From positions 1 to 64,000 of the forward strand of contig NZ_JAKSYH010000194.1 of the NCBI RefSeq assembly GCF_022829295.1: a DNA stretch of 64,000 bases, in the 5' to 3' direction. How positions within the stretch are numbered: the first letter of the stretch is position 1; each line of letters starts with the position of its first letter. This document shows, piece by piece, positions 52,952 to 62,251 of this stretch. The notes under the pieces were generated by a model. That model ran no database searches and was not told the origin of the DNA. It worked only from the letters and a program-made list of their open reading frames with translations. Source of the DNA: Methylobacterium sp. J-088 (GTDB lineage: Bacteria > Pseudomonadota > Alphaproteobacteria > Rhizobiales > Beijerinckiaceae). Made by a program: the position numbers and the translations under genes.

Positions 52952-55075
52952 GTGCCGCAGGACGGGTTCGACCCCGACGGAGGAGCGCCCCCGGCGCGGC
53001 GTCTGGCCGTCCGCTCGGGTCTCGTGACCGTGGGGTTGGGGCTGGGCCTGTTGGCGGCCGGCCTTGGCGCCGCCGGGGTCTATGCCGCGGCGCTGCCACC
53101 CGTGGACCTCTCGTCTGCGGCGACACGCTCCACCGTGGTGCTCGATCGATCCGGAGCGCTGCTGCGCCCCTTCGCGACCGCGGACGGGCGGTGGCGCCTG
53201 CCGGTCATCGCGGACGCGGTCGATCCGCGCTTCCAGGCGATGCTGCTCGCCTACGAGGACCGCCGCTGCGCGCATCACTTCGGCATCGATCCGGCGGCCC
53301 TGCTGCGCGCCGCGGGGCAGTGGCTGGCGCGGGGGCGCATCGTGTCGGGCGGCTCGACCCTGTCGATGCAGGTGGCCCGTCTGATCGAGCCGCGGCGCGA
53401 ACGCTCCCTCAATGCGAAGCTCCGTCAGATGGTCCGGGCCGTCACCCTCGAACGGCGCCTCGGCAAGGCCGGAATGCGCGACCTCTATCTCGCGCTCGCC
53501 CCCTATGGCGGTCCGCTGGAGGGCGTCCGGGCGGCGAGCCTCGCGTATTTCGGACGGGAGCCCGCGCGGCTGACAGCGGCGCAGGCCGCGCTGCTCGTCG
53601 CCCTGCCGCAATCCCCCGAGGCCCGCCGTCCGGACCGGTTCCCGGAGCGCGCCCGCGCCGCCCGCGACCGCGTTCTCGACATCGCCAGCGCCCGGGGCGT
53701 CCTGACCGCGGCGGAGGCCGAGGCCGCGAAGGCGGAGCCGGTTCCGACCGCACGAAAGCCCTTCCCGATGCTGGCCGCGCACGCCGCCGAGGAAGCGGTG
53801 GCAGCCGATCCAACAAATCCGGTGATCCGCCTCGCGATCGATGCCCCCCTGCAGGAGCGGCTGGAGGCGCTGGCAGCCGAGCGCGCCGCCGCAACGGGAC
53901 CCGACCTCTCGGCGGCGATCCTCGTCCTCGACAATCGGGACGGGCGCGTCCTCGCCCAGGTGGGCAGCGCCGGCTACCTGGATGCGACCCGGCGCGGCGC
54001 CATCGACATGACCCTGGCGATCCGCTCCCCCGGTTCCGCCCTGAAGCCGTTCGTCTACGCCATGGCGTTCGAGGATGGCTTGGCCCATCCGGAAACGCTG
54101 CTGGAGGATCGCCCGACGCGCTTCTCGGCGAGCTACGCCCCGGAGAATTTCGACTTGTCTTTCCAGGGCACGGTCACGGCCCGGCGCGCGCTGCAATTGT
54201 CGCTCAACGTCCCCGCGGTCGCGCTCATGGAGGCGGTCGGCCCGGCCCGCTTCATCGCGCGGCTGCGCGCGGCCGGCGCCGGGATCCAACTCCCGCGCGA
54301 AGCGGCGCCCGGCCTGCCGGTGGCGCTCGGCGGGCTCGGCATCACACTCACCGACCTCGCGCGGCTCTATGCCGGGTTCGCCCGCGGCGGCACATTGCTC
54401 GGCATCCAGCGCCGCGTCGAGGCGGGGGCGCCCGGATCCGGCCGCCAGGTGGCGAGCCCCGTAGCCGCTTGGTACATTGCCGACATCCTGCGCGGGACGC
54501 CGCCGCCCGAGAACGCCCTCCCGAACCGCATCGCCTACAAGACCGGCACGTCGTATGGCTATCGTGACGCCTGGGCGGCCGGGTTCGACCGGCGTGTGAC
54601 GGTGGCGGTGTGGGTCGGACGTCCGGACGGGGCGGCGGTTCCAGGCCTCGTCGGAAGGGTCGTCGCGGCGCCGATCCTGTTCGACGCCTTCGCGCGGTTC
54701 GGCGGCGAGTCCGAGCCGGTTCCCCGGCCGGCCAACACCCTGATGGCCGGATCGAGCAGCCTGCCGCCGCCGCTGCAGCGGCTGGGTCGCGACGCGGCCG
54801 GTGCACGGGGTCCGACCTTGCGAATTGCTTATCCCCCCGATGGCGCACGGATCGACCTCGGTCTGGCGCCAGGCGGGCATGGCCGAGACGGCGACGCCGT
54901 CGCCCTCAAAGCGCTGGGCGGGGTGCCACCGCTGACGTGGCTGATCGATGGTCAGCCAGTCGCGCAAACGCTGCGTCGCCGTGCCGAATGGTTTCCCCAA
55001 GGGGTCGGCTTCGCGCGTATCTCCGTCCTTGATTCAACCGGAGCGAGTGACAGCGTTGCCGTCCGGCTGGAATAA
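52952..55075 (+). CDS. pbpC: penicillin-binding protein 1C
   Basis: The 707-residue protein has an N-terminal membrane helix (LVTVGLGLGLLAAGLGAAGVYAA) and a GT51 domain (LAYEDRRCAHHFGIDPAALLRA, GGSTLSMQVARLIEP). The transpeptidase domain carries S-x-x-K in SPGSALKPFVYAMAF, S-x-N in LQLSLNVPA and KTGTSYGYRDAWAAGF. A C-terminal PbpC-specific beta domain (LRIAYPPDGARIDL ... PLTWLIDGQPV) follows. It starts with GTG at 52952 after CGGAGGAGA. The alpha-2-macroglobulin gene often paired with pbpC is not adjacent. Confidence 0.93.
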   Translation: MPQDGFDPDGGAPPARRLAVRSGLVTVGLGLGLLAAGLGAAGVYAAALPPVDLSSAATRSTVVLDRSGALLRPFATADGRWRLPVIADAVDPRFQAMLLAYEDRRCAHHFGIDPAALLRAAGQWLARGRIVSGGSTLSMQVARLIEPRRERSLNAKLRQMVRAVTLERRLGKAGMRDLYLALAPYGGPLEGVRAASLAYFGREPARLTAAQAALLVALPQSPEARRPDRFPERARAARDRVLDIASARGVLTAAEAEAAKAEPVPTARKPFPMLAAHAAEEAVAADPTNPVIRLAIDAPLQERLEALAAERAAATGPDLSAAILVLDNRDGRVLAQVGSAGYLDATRRGAIDMTLAIRSPGSALKPFVYAMAFEDGLAHPETLLEDRPTRFSASYAPENFDLSFQGTVTARRALQLSLNVPAVALMEAVGPARFIARLRAAGAGIQLPREAAPGLPVALGGLGITLTDLARLYAGFARGGTLLGIQRRVEAGAPGSGRQVASPVAAWYIADILRGTPPPENALPNRIAYKTGTSYGYRDAWAAGFDRRVTVAVWVGRPDGAAVPGLVGRVVAAPILFDAFARFGGESEPVPRPANTLMAGSSSLPPPLQRLGRDAAGARGPTLRIAYPPDGARIDLGLAPGGHGRDGDAVALKALGGVPPLTWLIDGQPVAQTLRRRAEWFPQGVGFARISVLDSTGASDSVAVRLE

Positions 55076-55205
55076 CCCGAGACCACGGATTGCATTGCGG
55101 AAGCTTGGCGGCGCCGAAGTTTTTCATACGCGTGCACTTTCCGGCCGCGGAATATTCATGCGGAGATTCATCGGTCATCAACGAATAGCGGTATAAACGT
55201 GCCCT

Positions 55206-56261
55206 GTGAGGTTGATGATGGCGTGGAAGGTCAGCGCCGCGGTCGCGGCGATTCTTGGATTCGTCGGCGTGAGCGTGGGGCTCGGCAGCGGCCCGGACCC
55301 GCGCCGCGCCGGCTGGCGCGACACCTATCGCCCGCCCGCCGAGATTCCGTTCCCGGCCGAAAACCCGTACACGGCCGCAAAGGCCGAACTCGGTCGTCGC
55401 CTGTTCTTCGATCCGATCCTGTCCGGCGATCGGACCCGCTCCTGCGCGACCTGTCACGTCCCGGATCTGGCCTGGGCCGACGGGCGCGCCCGCGCGGCGA
55501 CACGCCAGCAGGGCGACATGGACCTGCGTACGCCCACGGTCCTCAATGTCGCTTGGCAGGACGGCCCACTCGGCTGGGACGGCAAGTTCCACACGCTCGA
55601 ATCGGTCTCGGCGATGCCGATCATGGCGCCCGGCAACATGAACCTGCCGATGAACGAGGCCCTGGCCCGGCTTTCCGCCGACCCGGACTACACGGCAGCC
55701 TTCGCGAGCGCCTTCGCGGATCCGGCCGTCACCCGGGAACGGCTGGAAGCGACGCTTGCCACCTTCGAACGCCTGATCGTGACCGAGCCGGCCCCGTTCG
55801 ATCGGTGGATCGCCGGCCGGGAGGACGCGATCGCCGAGCCGGCCAAGCGGGGCTTCGACCTGTTCAACGGTCGCGCCGGCTGCGCCAATTGCCATTCCGG
55901 CTGGTCGTTCACCGACAACTCGTTCCACGACATCGGCGTCGGTCAGGGGACCGACATCGGGCGGGGCCGCTTCAAGCCGACCTCGGTCGCGCTGCGCTAC
56001 GCCTTCAAGACGCCGACGCTCCGGGAGGTCGGCCAGCGCGCGCCCTACATGCACGACGGATCGGTGCCGAACCTCGAAGCCGTGATCGATCTCTACGACC
56101 GCGGCGGGATCGACCGCCCGAGCCGCTCCCGGTTGATCAAGCCGCTTCATCTCACCGCCACGGAGCGGAGCGATCTCCTGGCTTTCCTCGCGACGCTGTC
56201 GGCACGGACGGAGCGCGACCTCGTGACCGCGTCGTTCTCGGCCCAGCCGCCGACGCCCTGA
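55206..56261 (+). CDS. di-haem cytochrome c peroxidase/MauG-family protein
   Basis: The 351-residue protein has an N-terminal hydrophobic export signal and two c-type haem sites, C80-A-T-C-H84 and C226-A-N-C-H230. Other family marks are ELGRRLFFDPILSGDRTRSC, TPTVLNVAW, AFKTPTLREVGQRAPYMHDGSVPNLEAVIDLYDRGG. It acts in the periplasm, reducing hydrogen peroxide or oxidising a protein partner as MauG does. The start may be GTG 55206 or ATG 55215/55218. The upstream 130 bases are AT-rich and probably hold the promoter. Confidence 0.9.
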   Translation: MRLMMAWKVSAAVAAILGFVGVSVGLGSGPDPRRAGWRDTYRPPAEIPFPAENPYTAAKAELGRRLFFDPILSGDRTRSCATCHVPDLAWADGRARAATRQQGDMDLRTPTVLNVAWQDGPLGWDGKFHTLESVSAMPIMAPGNMNLPMNEALARLSADPDYTAAFASAFADPAVTRERLEATLATFERLIVTEPAPFDRWIAGREDAIAEPAKRGFDLFNGRAGCANCHSGWSFTDNSFHDIGVGQGTDIGRGRFKPTSVALRYAFKTPTLREVGQRAPYMHDGSVPNLEAVIDLYDRGGIDRPSRSRLIKPLHLTATERSDLLAFLATLSARTERDLVTASFSAQPPTP

Positions 56262-56274
56262 CGCTGGATCCGCC

Positions 56275-56718
56275 TTAACGGCCGAGGTCGAGCCCGCGCG
56301 GGGGGCGTCCGGTATTCCGTTGCTCGCAGGTTTCCACCGCGGCGGCGAGGCGGGCCTCGTTCGCCGCCGCGCCGTTTGAGAGGCTGACCACCGTGGCCAG
56401 CGTCCAGGCCCCCGCGATGACGGCGAGCGCCACCGCGCCGATCAGCCCGTAGGTCAGCAGCTTGTTGCGGCGCAGATCCTTCGTGACCGTCTGGATCAGG
56501 TCGCGGTTGTCTTCGGCAAGCGTGTTCCGCGCGGCCACCAACTCGTTGTACATGTTGGTGATCGAGTTCGTCGACATGTACACGAGGAGCAGGTGAACGA
56601 CGAAGTCGTCGTTCGTCGTCGTGTTCAAGGCGGCCGCGATCCGCACGGCGAGCTGACGCTCCCATGGCTGAAGATCGCGGCCGTGGACCGACCGGTAGAA
56701 CCGCTCGAGGTTGGTCAC
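56275..56718 (-). CDS. membrane-anchored hypothetical protein, TraM-like
   Basis: The 147-residue protein has a soluble N-terminal part (TNLERFYRSVHGRDLQPWERQLAVRIAAALN), a central helical stretch with coiled-coil character and a single membrane helix (LTYGLIGAVALAVIAGAWTLATVV). Layout and partner recall TraM-like proteins encoded after TraL in some mobilisation regions; the similarity is weak. The GTG at 56718 overlaps the upstream stop (GTGA), which is more convincing than the ATG at 56739. Confidence 0.6.
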   Translation of the reverse strand: MTNLERFYRSVHGRDLQPWERQLAVRIAAALNTTTNDDFVVHLLLVYMSTNSITNMYNELVAARNTLAEDNRDLIQTVTKDLRRNKLLTYGLIGAVALAVIAGAWTLATVVSLSNGAAANEARLAAAVETCEQRNTGRPPRGLDLGR

Positions 56719-57548
56719 GGCCGGAGCGCTTCCCGCCACACCTGATGGAAGTTGCGCCGGAGGCGGCGTCCTTCAACGCGCAGGCGCATCGGCGCCGTGT
56801 TGGCCAGCGTCTGCCACGTCATGTTCTGCACGCGCAGGGCCTCGATCAGGCGCTCGCCGATCTTCTCGATCTCGATCACACGGAAATTCGGCTGCTTGCG
56901 CAGGGCTTTCACGAGTTCGGAGGATTCGAGGTAGTCGAAGTTGGTCGCCTGAGCGGTGTTTTTCGCCAGGATCGCCCGGTCGCACTCGATCAGCATCGGC
57001 TTGAGTTCGCGCAGGACATCGAGGGCGGTCGGATCGACGGCACCGGCCGCGACAACCACGGCGAGGCGGATGTTCGATTCCCGGCAGCTCTCCACGATGA
57101 TCTCGGCGCAGCGACGGGTCGTCTCGGTGTCGCCGGCCGGGAAATCGACCACCACGAAGCGCTCGGCGGCCTCGATCACGTGCTCGATCATGTCCTGGCA
57201 CAGGGTCGGGTCGACGCGGCCGGTGCTGTCCTCAGCGCGCAGGCGCTGACGGAAGCAGGTGATGTCGGGCCGGCGCGGCACGAAACTCTCGCTGCCGGGG
57301 TTGGTCTCCTGCATTAAAGCCGTGTGGAAATGGCGATTGGCCGGATCGGTGTCGATCGCCAGGACCGGACTGACCTCGGCGCAGAGATCGGCGACCTGAA
57401 GCGCAATCGTCGTCTTGCCGACACCGCCCTTGCCGCCCAGGCAAAGGATCAGGATCTTCGCCGCCGAACCGAGAAGGTCGCGCTGGATCAATTGGATCTC
57501 GTCCGGTCCGTACCAGGCCGGAACCTTGGTCTGCGTATCGTCGGCCAT
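56715..57548 (-). CDS. ParA/MinD-type P-loop ATPase, TraL-like
   Basis: The 277-residue protein has the deviant Walker A motif CLGGKGGVGKTTIALQVADL, then LAIDTDPANRHFHTAL and a hydrophobic Walker B-like strand FVVVDFPAGDTETTRR. The N-terminal leader names no DNA-binding domain. Long spacing and the DTDPANRHF signature resemble TraL/MobD ATPases of conjugative elements more than chromosomal ParA. It is coupled to the membrane protein gene by a GTGA overlap. Upstream lies the AT-rich gap. Confidence 0.75.
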   Translation of the reverse strand: MADDTQTKVPAWYGPDEIQLIQRDLLGSAAKILILCLGGKGGVGKTTIALQVADLCAEVSPVLAIDTDPANRHFHTALMQETNPGSESFVPRRPDITCFRQRLRAEDSTGRVDPTLCQDMIEHVIEAAERFVVVDFPAGDTETTRRCAEIIVESCRESNIRLAVVVAAGAVDPTALDVLRELKPMLIECDRAILAKNTAQATNFDYLESSELVKALRKQPNFRVIEIEKIGERLIEALRVQNMTWQTLANTAPMRLRVEGRRLRRNFHQVWREALRP

Positions 57549-58511
57549 GAAGTCTCTCCTTGCTGATGGATAGGGCGGTGCCGCACGCCGAAGCGGTGAG
57601 GAACCGTCCCGCGGGATGTCAGGATTGATGCGCTGCAGCCGGGGCCGCTCCCGGGGCCGGGACGCCGTCAGGGCTTCGCTTCGGTCATCTTCGATGCCCC
57701 GGCCACGCCCGGCCGGACATGCGCCAACCCCCGCGATTCGCCCGGTGGGCCGGCGGCAGAGCGATGGCCCTCCCGGTGCCACGGCTCAGGGAGGCGCGAC
57801 CGCCGCAGGTCGACAGGTGTGTCGGGCCTCGGAATGGCGTCCCTCCCCATTGCGCGCATCCCGTTGCTCGGTCTCTCGCTCCGGCGGACCAGCCGCATAG
57901 GCCCAGCCCCTGAATTCGGTTCGACCAAGACAACGCGCTGGCTCACGCAAGATGCGAACCCGATACCCGCCGTCTCTGCAGGCATCTTTCCGCTACAGCC
58001 TAAACATTAATGAATCAATCTCACGCTATTCACTGATGTATTCAGTTTATGTTTGCGGTCTGATATCTTCGTTTTAAGCAATAGTTTTTATATATGCTGC
58101 TACGTGTAACATTTTATGCTTAAATACTATAAATATTGAGCGCACAAGTGGAAATCATTACGGCTCGGCGCCGGGGTCGTGGCCCTGATGCGGATCAGAC
58201 CTGCGAAACGTGTCGACAGCGCGGTACAGACGTGGTCGCCGCAAAACCCAACGCGGTCGAGACTTGCCATCTGACGGGGATAGTCGAGCCAACAGCCGTC
58301 AAAGCAGCAAGCGGTTCGGCACTGTGCTGCCGAGGGTCGTGGCCCCCGCTCGAAGGTCCCGCACAGCCAGAACGAGATTCGACGCTACCTAAGCACAATC
58401 CACAGCGTTAACCGTTCACTCACATTCGTTAACAAACCCTTGGCTAAAATGCGCCGGGTATATTTAAGTAAACCGGTAACCACGGTGTCGTTGCGCTGCG
58501 ACGAGGGCTCA
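57549..58511. other. 960-base gap with an AT-rich block
   Basis: No convincing gene is found. The part at about 57990-58140 is strikingly AT-rich for this window, with runs such as AGTTTTTATATATGCTGC and ATACTATAAATATTG. The remaining sequence has ordinary GC content but no coding signs. It may hold the promoter of the ATPase pair, a replication or transfer site or the edge of acquired DNA. Confidence 0.6.
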
Positions 58512-59567
58512 ATGCCAACATCCAACAAAAAGTCGGCCCCGGCAGTCGCCTGCGCCCTCGGCCTGACCGGCCCTTTGATCCTCGCGGGGACGAACGCCGC
58601 CGAGGCGCACGTCAAATGGTTCTGCGCCTTCGACGTGGCCGGTCAGCCGCAGGGCCTCGAACAGGTCCTCTGCCTCGACTTCGAGTGGCTCACCGGCCTC
58701 GCGCTGCTCTGCCTGATGTTCGGATGCCTGGCGGAGGGCACGCCCCTGGGAGGCGCACTGCTCAACGCCCTCGATCGCGTGACCACGCGGATCCGCACCG
58801 ACACGGAGTTACTGGTCCGCGCCACGCTGGGCTTCTTCCTCGTTTCCCTGTTCGTCCTCGGCGGCATCATCCTGACGCCGGAGTTGAAGACCGACGTGGC
58901 CTGGATCCCGTGGTTTCAGCTCGGGCTGGCCGGCTGCCTGATCTGGCGCCGCACGATGCCGGTCACCGGCCTGGGCCTCGTCTTCCTGTTCAGCTACGCG
59001 ACCGCGCAATACGGGCTGTTTCACCTCGCCGACTATCCGATCTTCCTCGGGATCGCCGTCTACCTGATCGTGCAGGGTCTCGACCTGAAGCCCTTCGACA
59101 TCCGCCCCCTCGACCTCGTCCGCTGGTCCGCCGCGGTCACGCTGATGTGGGCTTCGATCGAGAAGTGGGCCTATCCGGAATGGTCGGCGCCGCTGCTCGC
59201 CGCCAAGCCGCAGATGACCATGGGCGCGACCCCCGAATTGTTCATGCAGGCCGCCGGCGTGATCGAGTTCACCCTCGCCTTCGCGTTGATCTGGACGCCC
59301 CTGGTCCGGCGCTGCGCAGCGATCATCCTGGCGGCGATCTTCGTCTCGGCAATCGTCGAGTTCGGCAAGGTGGACGCGATCGGCCATTCCGGGATCATCG
59401 TGGTGCTGCTGGCGATCGCCGCCGACGATGTCCGGGTCCAGGTGCGGGCGCGCCAAGTGCTCCTGGCGCCGGCTTGGTACGGCGCGGCGCTGGCGGCCTT
59501 CCTGTTCCTCTACTACGCGGGCCACGCCGCCCTGTTCGGCGGCCTCGGGACCCTGCCGGTCATCTGA
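58512..59567 (+). CDS. multi-pass membrane protein of unknown function
   Basis: The 351-residue protein has about nine hydrophobic helices. Visible features are an N-terminal hydrophobic segment ending NAAEAHVKWFCAFDV, charged loops, and WASIEKWAYPEW before the later helices, reminiscent of DoxX-like or other quinone-handling membrane proteins. I do not recognise a family with confidence. The ATG at 58512 is preferred to 58440 because the membrane domain follows soon after. It converges on the marC-type gene. Confidence 0.6.
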   Translation: MPTSNKKSAPAVACALGLTGPLILAGTNAAEAHVKWFCAFDVAGQPQGLEQVLCLDFEWLTGLALLCLMFGCLAEGTPLGGALLNALDRVTTRIRTDTELLVRATLGFFLVSLFVLGGIILTPELKTDVAWIPWFQLGLAGCLIWRRTMPVTGLGLVFLFSYATAQYGLFHLADYPIFLGIAVYLIVQGLDLKPFDIRPLDLVRWSAAVTLMWASIEKWAYPEWSAPLLAAKPQMTMGATPELFMQAAGVIEFTLAFALIWTPLVRRCAAIILAAIFVSAIVEFGKVDAIGHSGIIVVLLAIAADDVRVQVRARQVLLAPAWYGAALAAFLFLYYAGHAALFGGLGTLPVI

Positions 59568-59585
59568 CGGCGGCTCGGACCGGGA

Positions 59586-60293
59586 TCATCGCGGTGCCAG
59601 CAACGGCGCGATCACATCGGTCAGGCCGTTGATCAGGATCTGCGTGCCGACGCAGAGCAGCAGGAAGGCGAACAGGCGTCCGACCACCCGGGCCCGGGCC
59701 GGGCCGATGAGCGCCACGACCCGGTCGGCCGAGGCGTACAGGAGGGCGACCGTGACGGCGACCACCAGCGCTGCCACCGTGACGCCGAAATAAAAACCGG
59801 CCCGCTCGGCGTAAGCCGCCGGCCGGTTCGCGCCCAGGGTGATCGCGACGGCGATCGTGCCCGGCCCGGTGGTGAACGGCAGGGTCAGCGGGAAGAAGGC
59901 GATCTCGGAGAGCACCGCGGTGGGTACCGGCTCGGAGGAGGCCGCGGCGCCCGGCCCGGCCGAGCCCGAAGCCTCGGCCTGCTTGCGCGCCTCCCGCGCC
60001 TCCGGTCGGTTGAGCTGGGTCCAGGCCGACGACATCACCACCAGCCCGCCCGCGACGCGCAGGGCCGCCAGGGTGACGCCGAAGAAGTTGAGGATCGGCG
60101 TCCCGGCCCAGAGAGCGCCCAGCATCACCAGCGCCGCGTAGACGCCGATCCGGCGCGACAGGAGTACCCGCTCGGCGTGACTGTAGGCGCTCGTCACCTG
60201 GGCGAAGATGAAGGCGCCGCCGATCGGGTTGACGATCGCGACCAGGCCCGAGAGGGCGAGCAGGAACTGCTGGACGGTGAAATCGATGCTCAT
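59586..60293 (-). CDS. MarC-family integral membrane protein
   Basis: The 235-residue protein has six hydrophobic helices and the MarC signatures ALSGLVAIVNPIGGAFIFAQVT, RRIGVYAALVMLGALWAG, LRVAGGLVVMSSAW and FFPLTLPFTTGPGTIAVAI. A Pro/Ala/Ser loop sits between helices three and four. MarC was once linked to antibiotic resistance, but that role has been withdrawn; function is unknown. Confidence 0.9.
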   Translation of the reverse strand: MSIDFTVQQFLLALSGLVAIVNPIGGAFIFAQVTSAYSHAERVLLSRRIGVYAALVMLGALWAGTPILNFFGVTLAALRVAGGLVVMSSAWTQLNRPEAREARKQAEASGSAGPGAAASSEPVPTAVLSEIAFFPLTLPFTTGPGTIAVAITLGANRPAAYAERAGFYFGVTVAALVVAVTVALLYASADRVVALIGPARARVVGRLFAFLLLCVGTQILINGLTDVIAPLLAPR

Positions 60294-60384
60294 CAGGGTC
60301 GGTCCATGCGGACCGTCCTCCTAGGCCACCGGGCGCGCCGACGGAATCCGGTTTCCGCAGACGGCCGCTCGCGACAACGCGCGC

Positions 60385-61119
60385 TCAGCCAGGGGCAGGA
60401 GCCGGCACCAGCACCCGGGCCGGGGCGAGGCGACGGGCGCGCCGCACCTGCCGCACCGTGACCGGCCGGTACAGCTGCTTCGTCGCGTCGACCACGTGCA
60501 GGCCCGCGAAGGGCAGCGATAGGCTGGTGCCGGTCCACTCCCAGGCCGGCCCGGTGCGCAGCATCAGCCGCGAGCGCACCGGCGGCATGTAGAGCGTCTC
60601 GGTCCAGTTCACCGGCGAGAACAGCGTCTCGCGCATCAACCGGCCGAGCTGCGAACGGCTGTAGGGCTGGCCATGGCCGAAGGGCGTCGCCTCCCGCCGG
60701 GCCCAGACCCCCCGCCGGTTCGGCACCACCAGGATCATCCGCCCGCCGGGGGTGAGGGTCCGCCACACCTCCTGGAGCAGCTCGGAGGGGCTCTCGACGG
60801 CTTCGAGGGCGTGGATGAGGAGGATCCGGTCGACGGCGGATTCGGGCAGCGGCATCATGGTGGGATCGGCCAGCGCCGTGCAGGATCGGCCGCTCGCCGG
60901 CCAATTCACCACGCCCTGGCTGATCGGCATGAACGCGAGGGTGCGTTCGGCGATACAGTGGATCGGGCCGAGATACGGCATCGCGTAGCCGATCCCGAGC
61001 ACGCGCAGGCCCGAGACCGAGCCGAGGAACGCGTCGATCGAGCGGCCGACCACGCGATGCGTGGTGCGGCCCAGGGGGCTGGCGTAGAAGGCCCGCAAAT
61101 CGTTGACGTCGAGACGCAT
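60385..61119 (-). CDS. class I SAM-dependent methyltransferase
   Basis: The 244-residue protein has a compact Rossmann core (VLGIGYAMPYLGPI as motif I, LPESAVDRILLIHALEAVESPSELLQEVWRTLTPGGRMILVVPNRRG as motifs IV-V) and a basic C terminus. It resembles the methyltransf_11 group. The glycine-rich loop is reduced. It is divergent from gloB with 152 bases between, an arrangement common in Rhizobiales. Substrate is unknown. Confidence 0.82.
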   Translation of the reverse strand: MRLDVNDLRAFYASPLGRTTHRVVGRSIDAFLGSVSGLRVLGIGYAMPYLGPIHCIAERTLAFMPISQGVVNWPASGRSCTALADPTMMPLPESAVDRILLIHALEAVESPSELLQEVWRTLTPGGRMILVVPNRRGVWARREATPFGHGQPYSRSQLGRLMRETLFSPVNWTETLYMPPVRSRLMLRTGPAWEWTGTSLSLPFAGLHVVDATKQLYRPVTVRQVRRARRLAPARVLVPAPAPG

Positions 61120-61271
61120 GAAGAGGCAGGCTACCGACACGGGAACGGGTGTGTACTCAATGGTGACCCGGGTCGCCCGCGGCAAGCATTACGGACCCGA
61201 AGTGCACGGAACCCGGCCGTGGGACCGCCTGTTCACGGCGACAGCGTTTGCGCCCCGAGGAGAATCCCCCG

Positions 61272-62048
61272 ATGGCCGCCCAGCCCGAGATCCGCACCTT
61301 CCTGTGCCGCAGCGACAATATCGGTGTCCTGATTCGCGATCCTGTCACAGGTGCGTGCGCGGCGATCGACGTGCCGGAGGCCGATCCGGTCCTGAGGGCG
61401 CTCGATGAGACCGGCTGGCGGCTCACCGACATCCTCGTGACGCACCGGCACGCCGATCACGTCGAAGGCATCCCTGCGGTGAAGCGGGCCACCGGCGCTC
61501 GGGTCGTCGCGCCCGCAAAGGCCGGCGACGCGGTCCCCCAGGTGGATGTTACCGTCCGGGAGGGCGACACGGTACGGGTCGGCGATATGACCGCGCAGGT
61601 CTGGGAGACGCCGGGCCATTGCGCCGATCACGTCACGTACTGGTTCTCCGAGGCGGGGCTTGTCTGCGCCGGCGACACGCTGTTCACCCTCGGCTGCGGC
61701 CGGGTGATGGAGAGCCCGCCCGAGACCCTCTACCGATCTTTGCGGCGCTTCGACGATCTCCCCGATTCTGCTCAAGTCTTCAGCGGCCACGACTACGTAC
61801 TCTCCAACGCGCGCTTCGCCCTGGCGGCCGAGCCGGACAACGCAGCACTCAAGGCCCGCTTCGCCGAGGCCGAAACCGCGAAGGCGGAGAGCCGTTTCCT
61901 CGTTCCTTCGACCATGGGCGCAGAGCGCGCCACCAACCCGTTCCTGCGCGGCGCAGTCCCAGCACTGGCAAAATCCGTCGATCTGCCACCAGGAAGCGAT
62001 CCAGAATCGGTCTTCGTCGCTCTTAGGGCGTGGAAGAACCGCTTCTGA
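61272..62048 (+). CDS. gloB: hydroxyacylglutathione hydrolase (glyoxalase II)
   Basis: GloB hydrolyses S-lactoylglutathione in methylglyoxal detoxification. The 258-residue protein has the MBL metal motif THRHADHVEG, then TPGHCADHVTYW, CAGDTLFTLGCGRVMESPPETLY and SGHDYVLSNARFAL, and ends with the glyoxalase II C-terminal helix region. GAGGAGAA lies ten bases before the ATG at 61272. It uses the glutathione made by gshB in this window. Confidence 0.94.
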   Translation: MAAQPEIRTFLCRSDNIGVLIRDPVTGACAAIDVPEADPVLRALDETGWRLTDILVTHRHADHVEGIPAVKRATGARVVAPAKAGDAVPQVDVTVREGDTVRVGDMTAQVWETPGHCADHVTYWFSEAGLVCAGDTLFTLGCGRVMESPPETLYRSLRRFDDLPDSAQVFSGHDYVLSNARFALAAEPDNAALKARFAEAETAKAESRFLVPSTMGAERATNPFLRGAVPALAKSVDLPPGSDPESVFVALRAWKNRF

Positions 62049-62251
62049 CGCAGGGATAACGAGAAAAATTTGTTGCCTTCTCAAGGCAAACTGACACATA
62101 GGAGTGTTTAAGCGGACTAAATCCGCTCAGGTTAACGGGCTCCCGGGGGGAAGCCGTAACGTCAACGCGAAGCGCCGGGACGCTTCAGCCGGTATGATGG
62201 GGGTCCGTCTCGCCCTACCACCTGTCCACTTCCCGCCTTCCGCTGCCTTTT

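Noticed and set aside
57616..57985. Short frames in the gap upstream of the TraL-like gene
   Set aside because: They are Arg/Pro-rich, overlap each other on both strands and have no ribosome site.
61205..61271. EcfG promoter before gloB
   Set aside because: GGAAC with TGTT about 17 bases later is only a partial match and could be chance.
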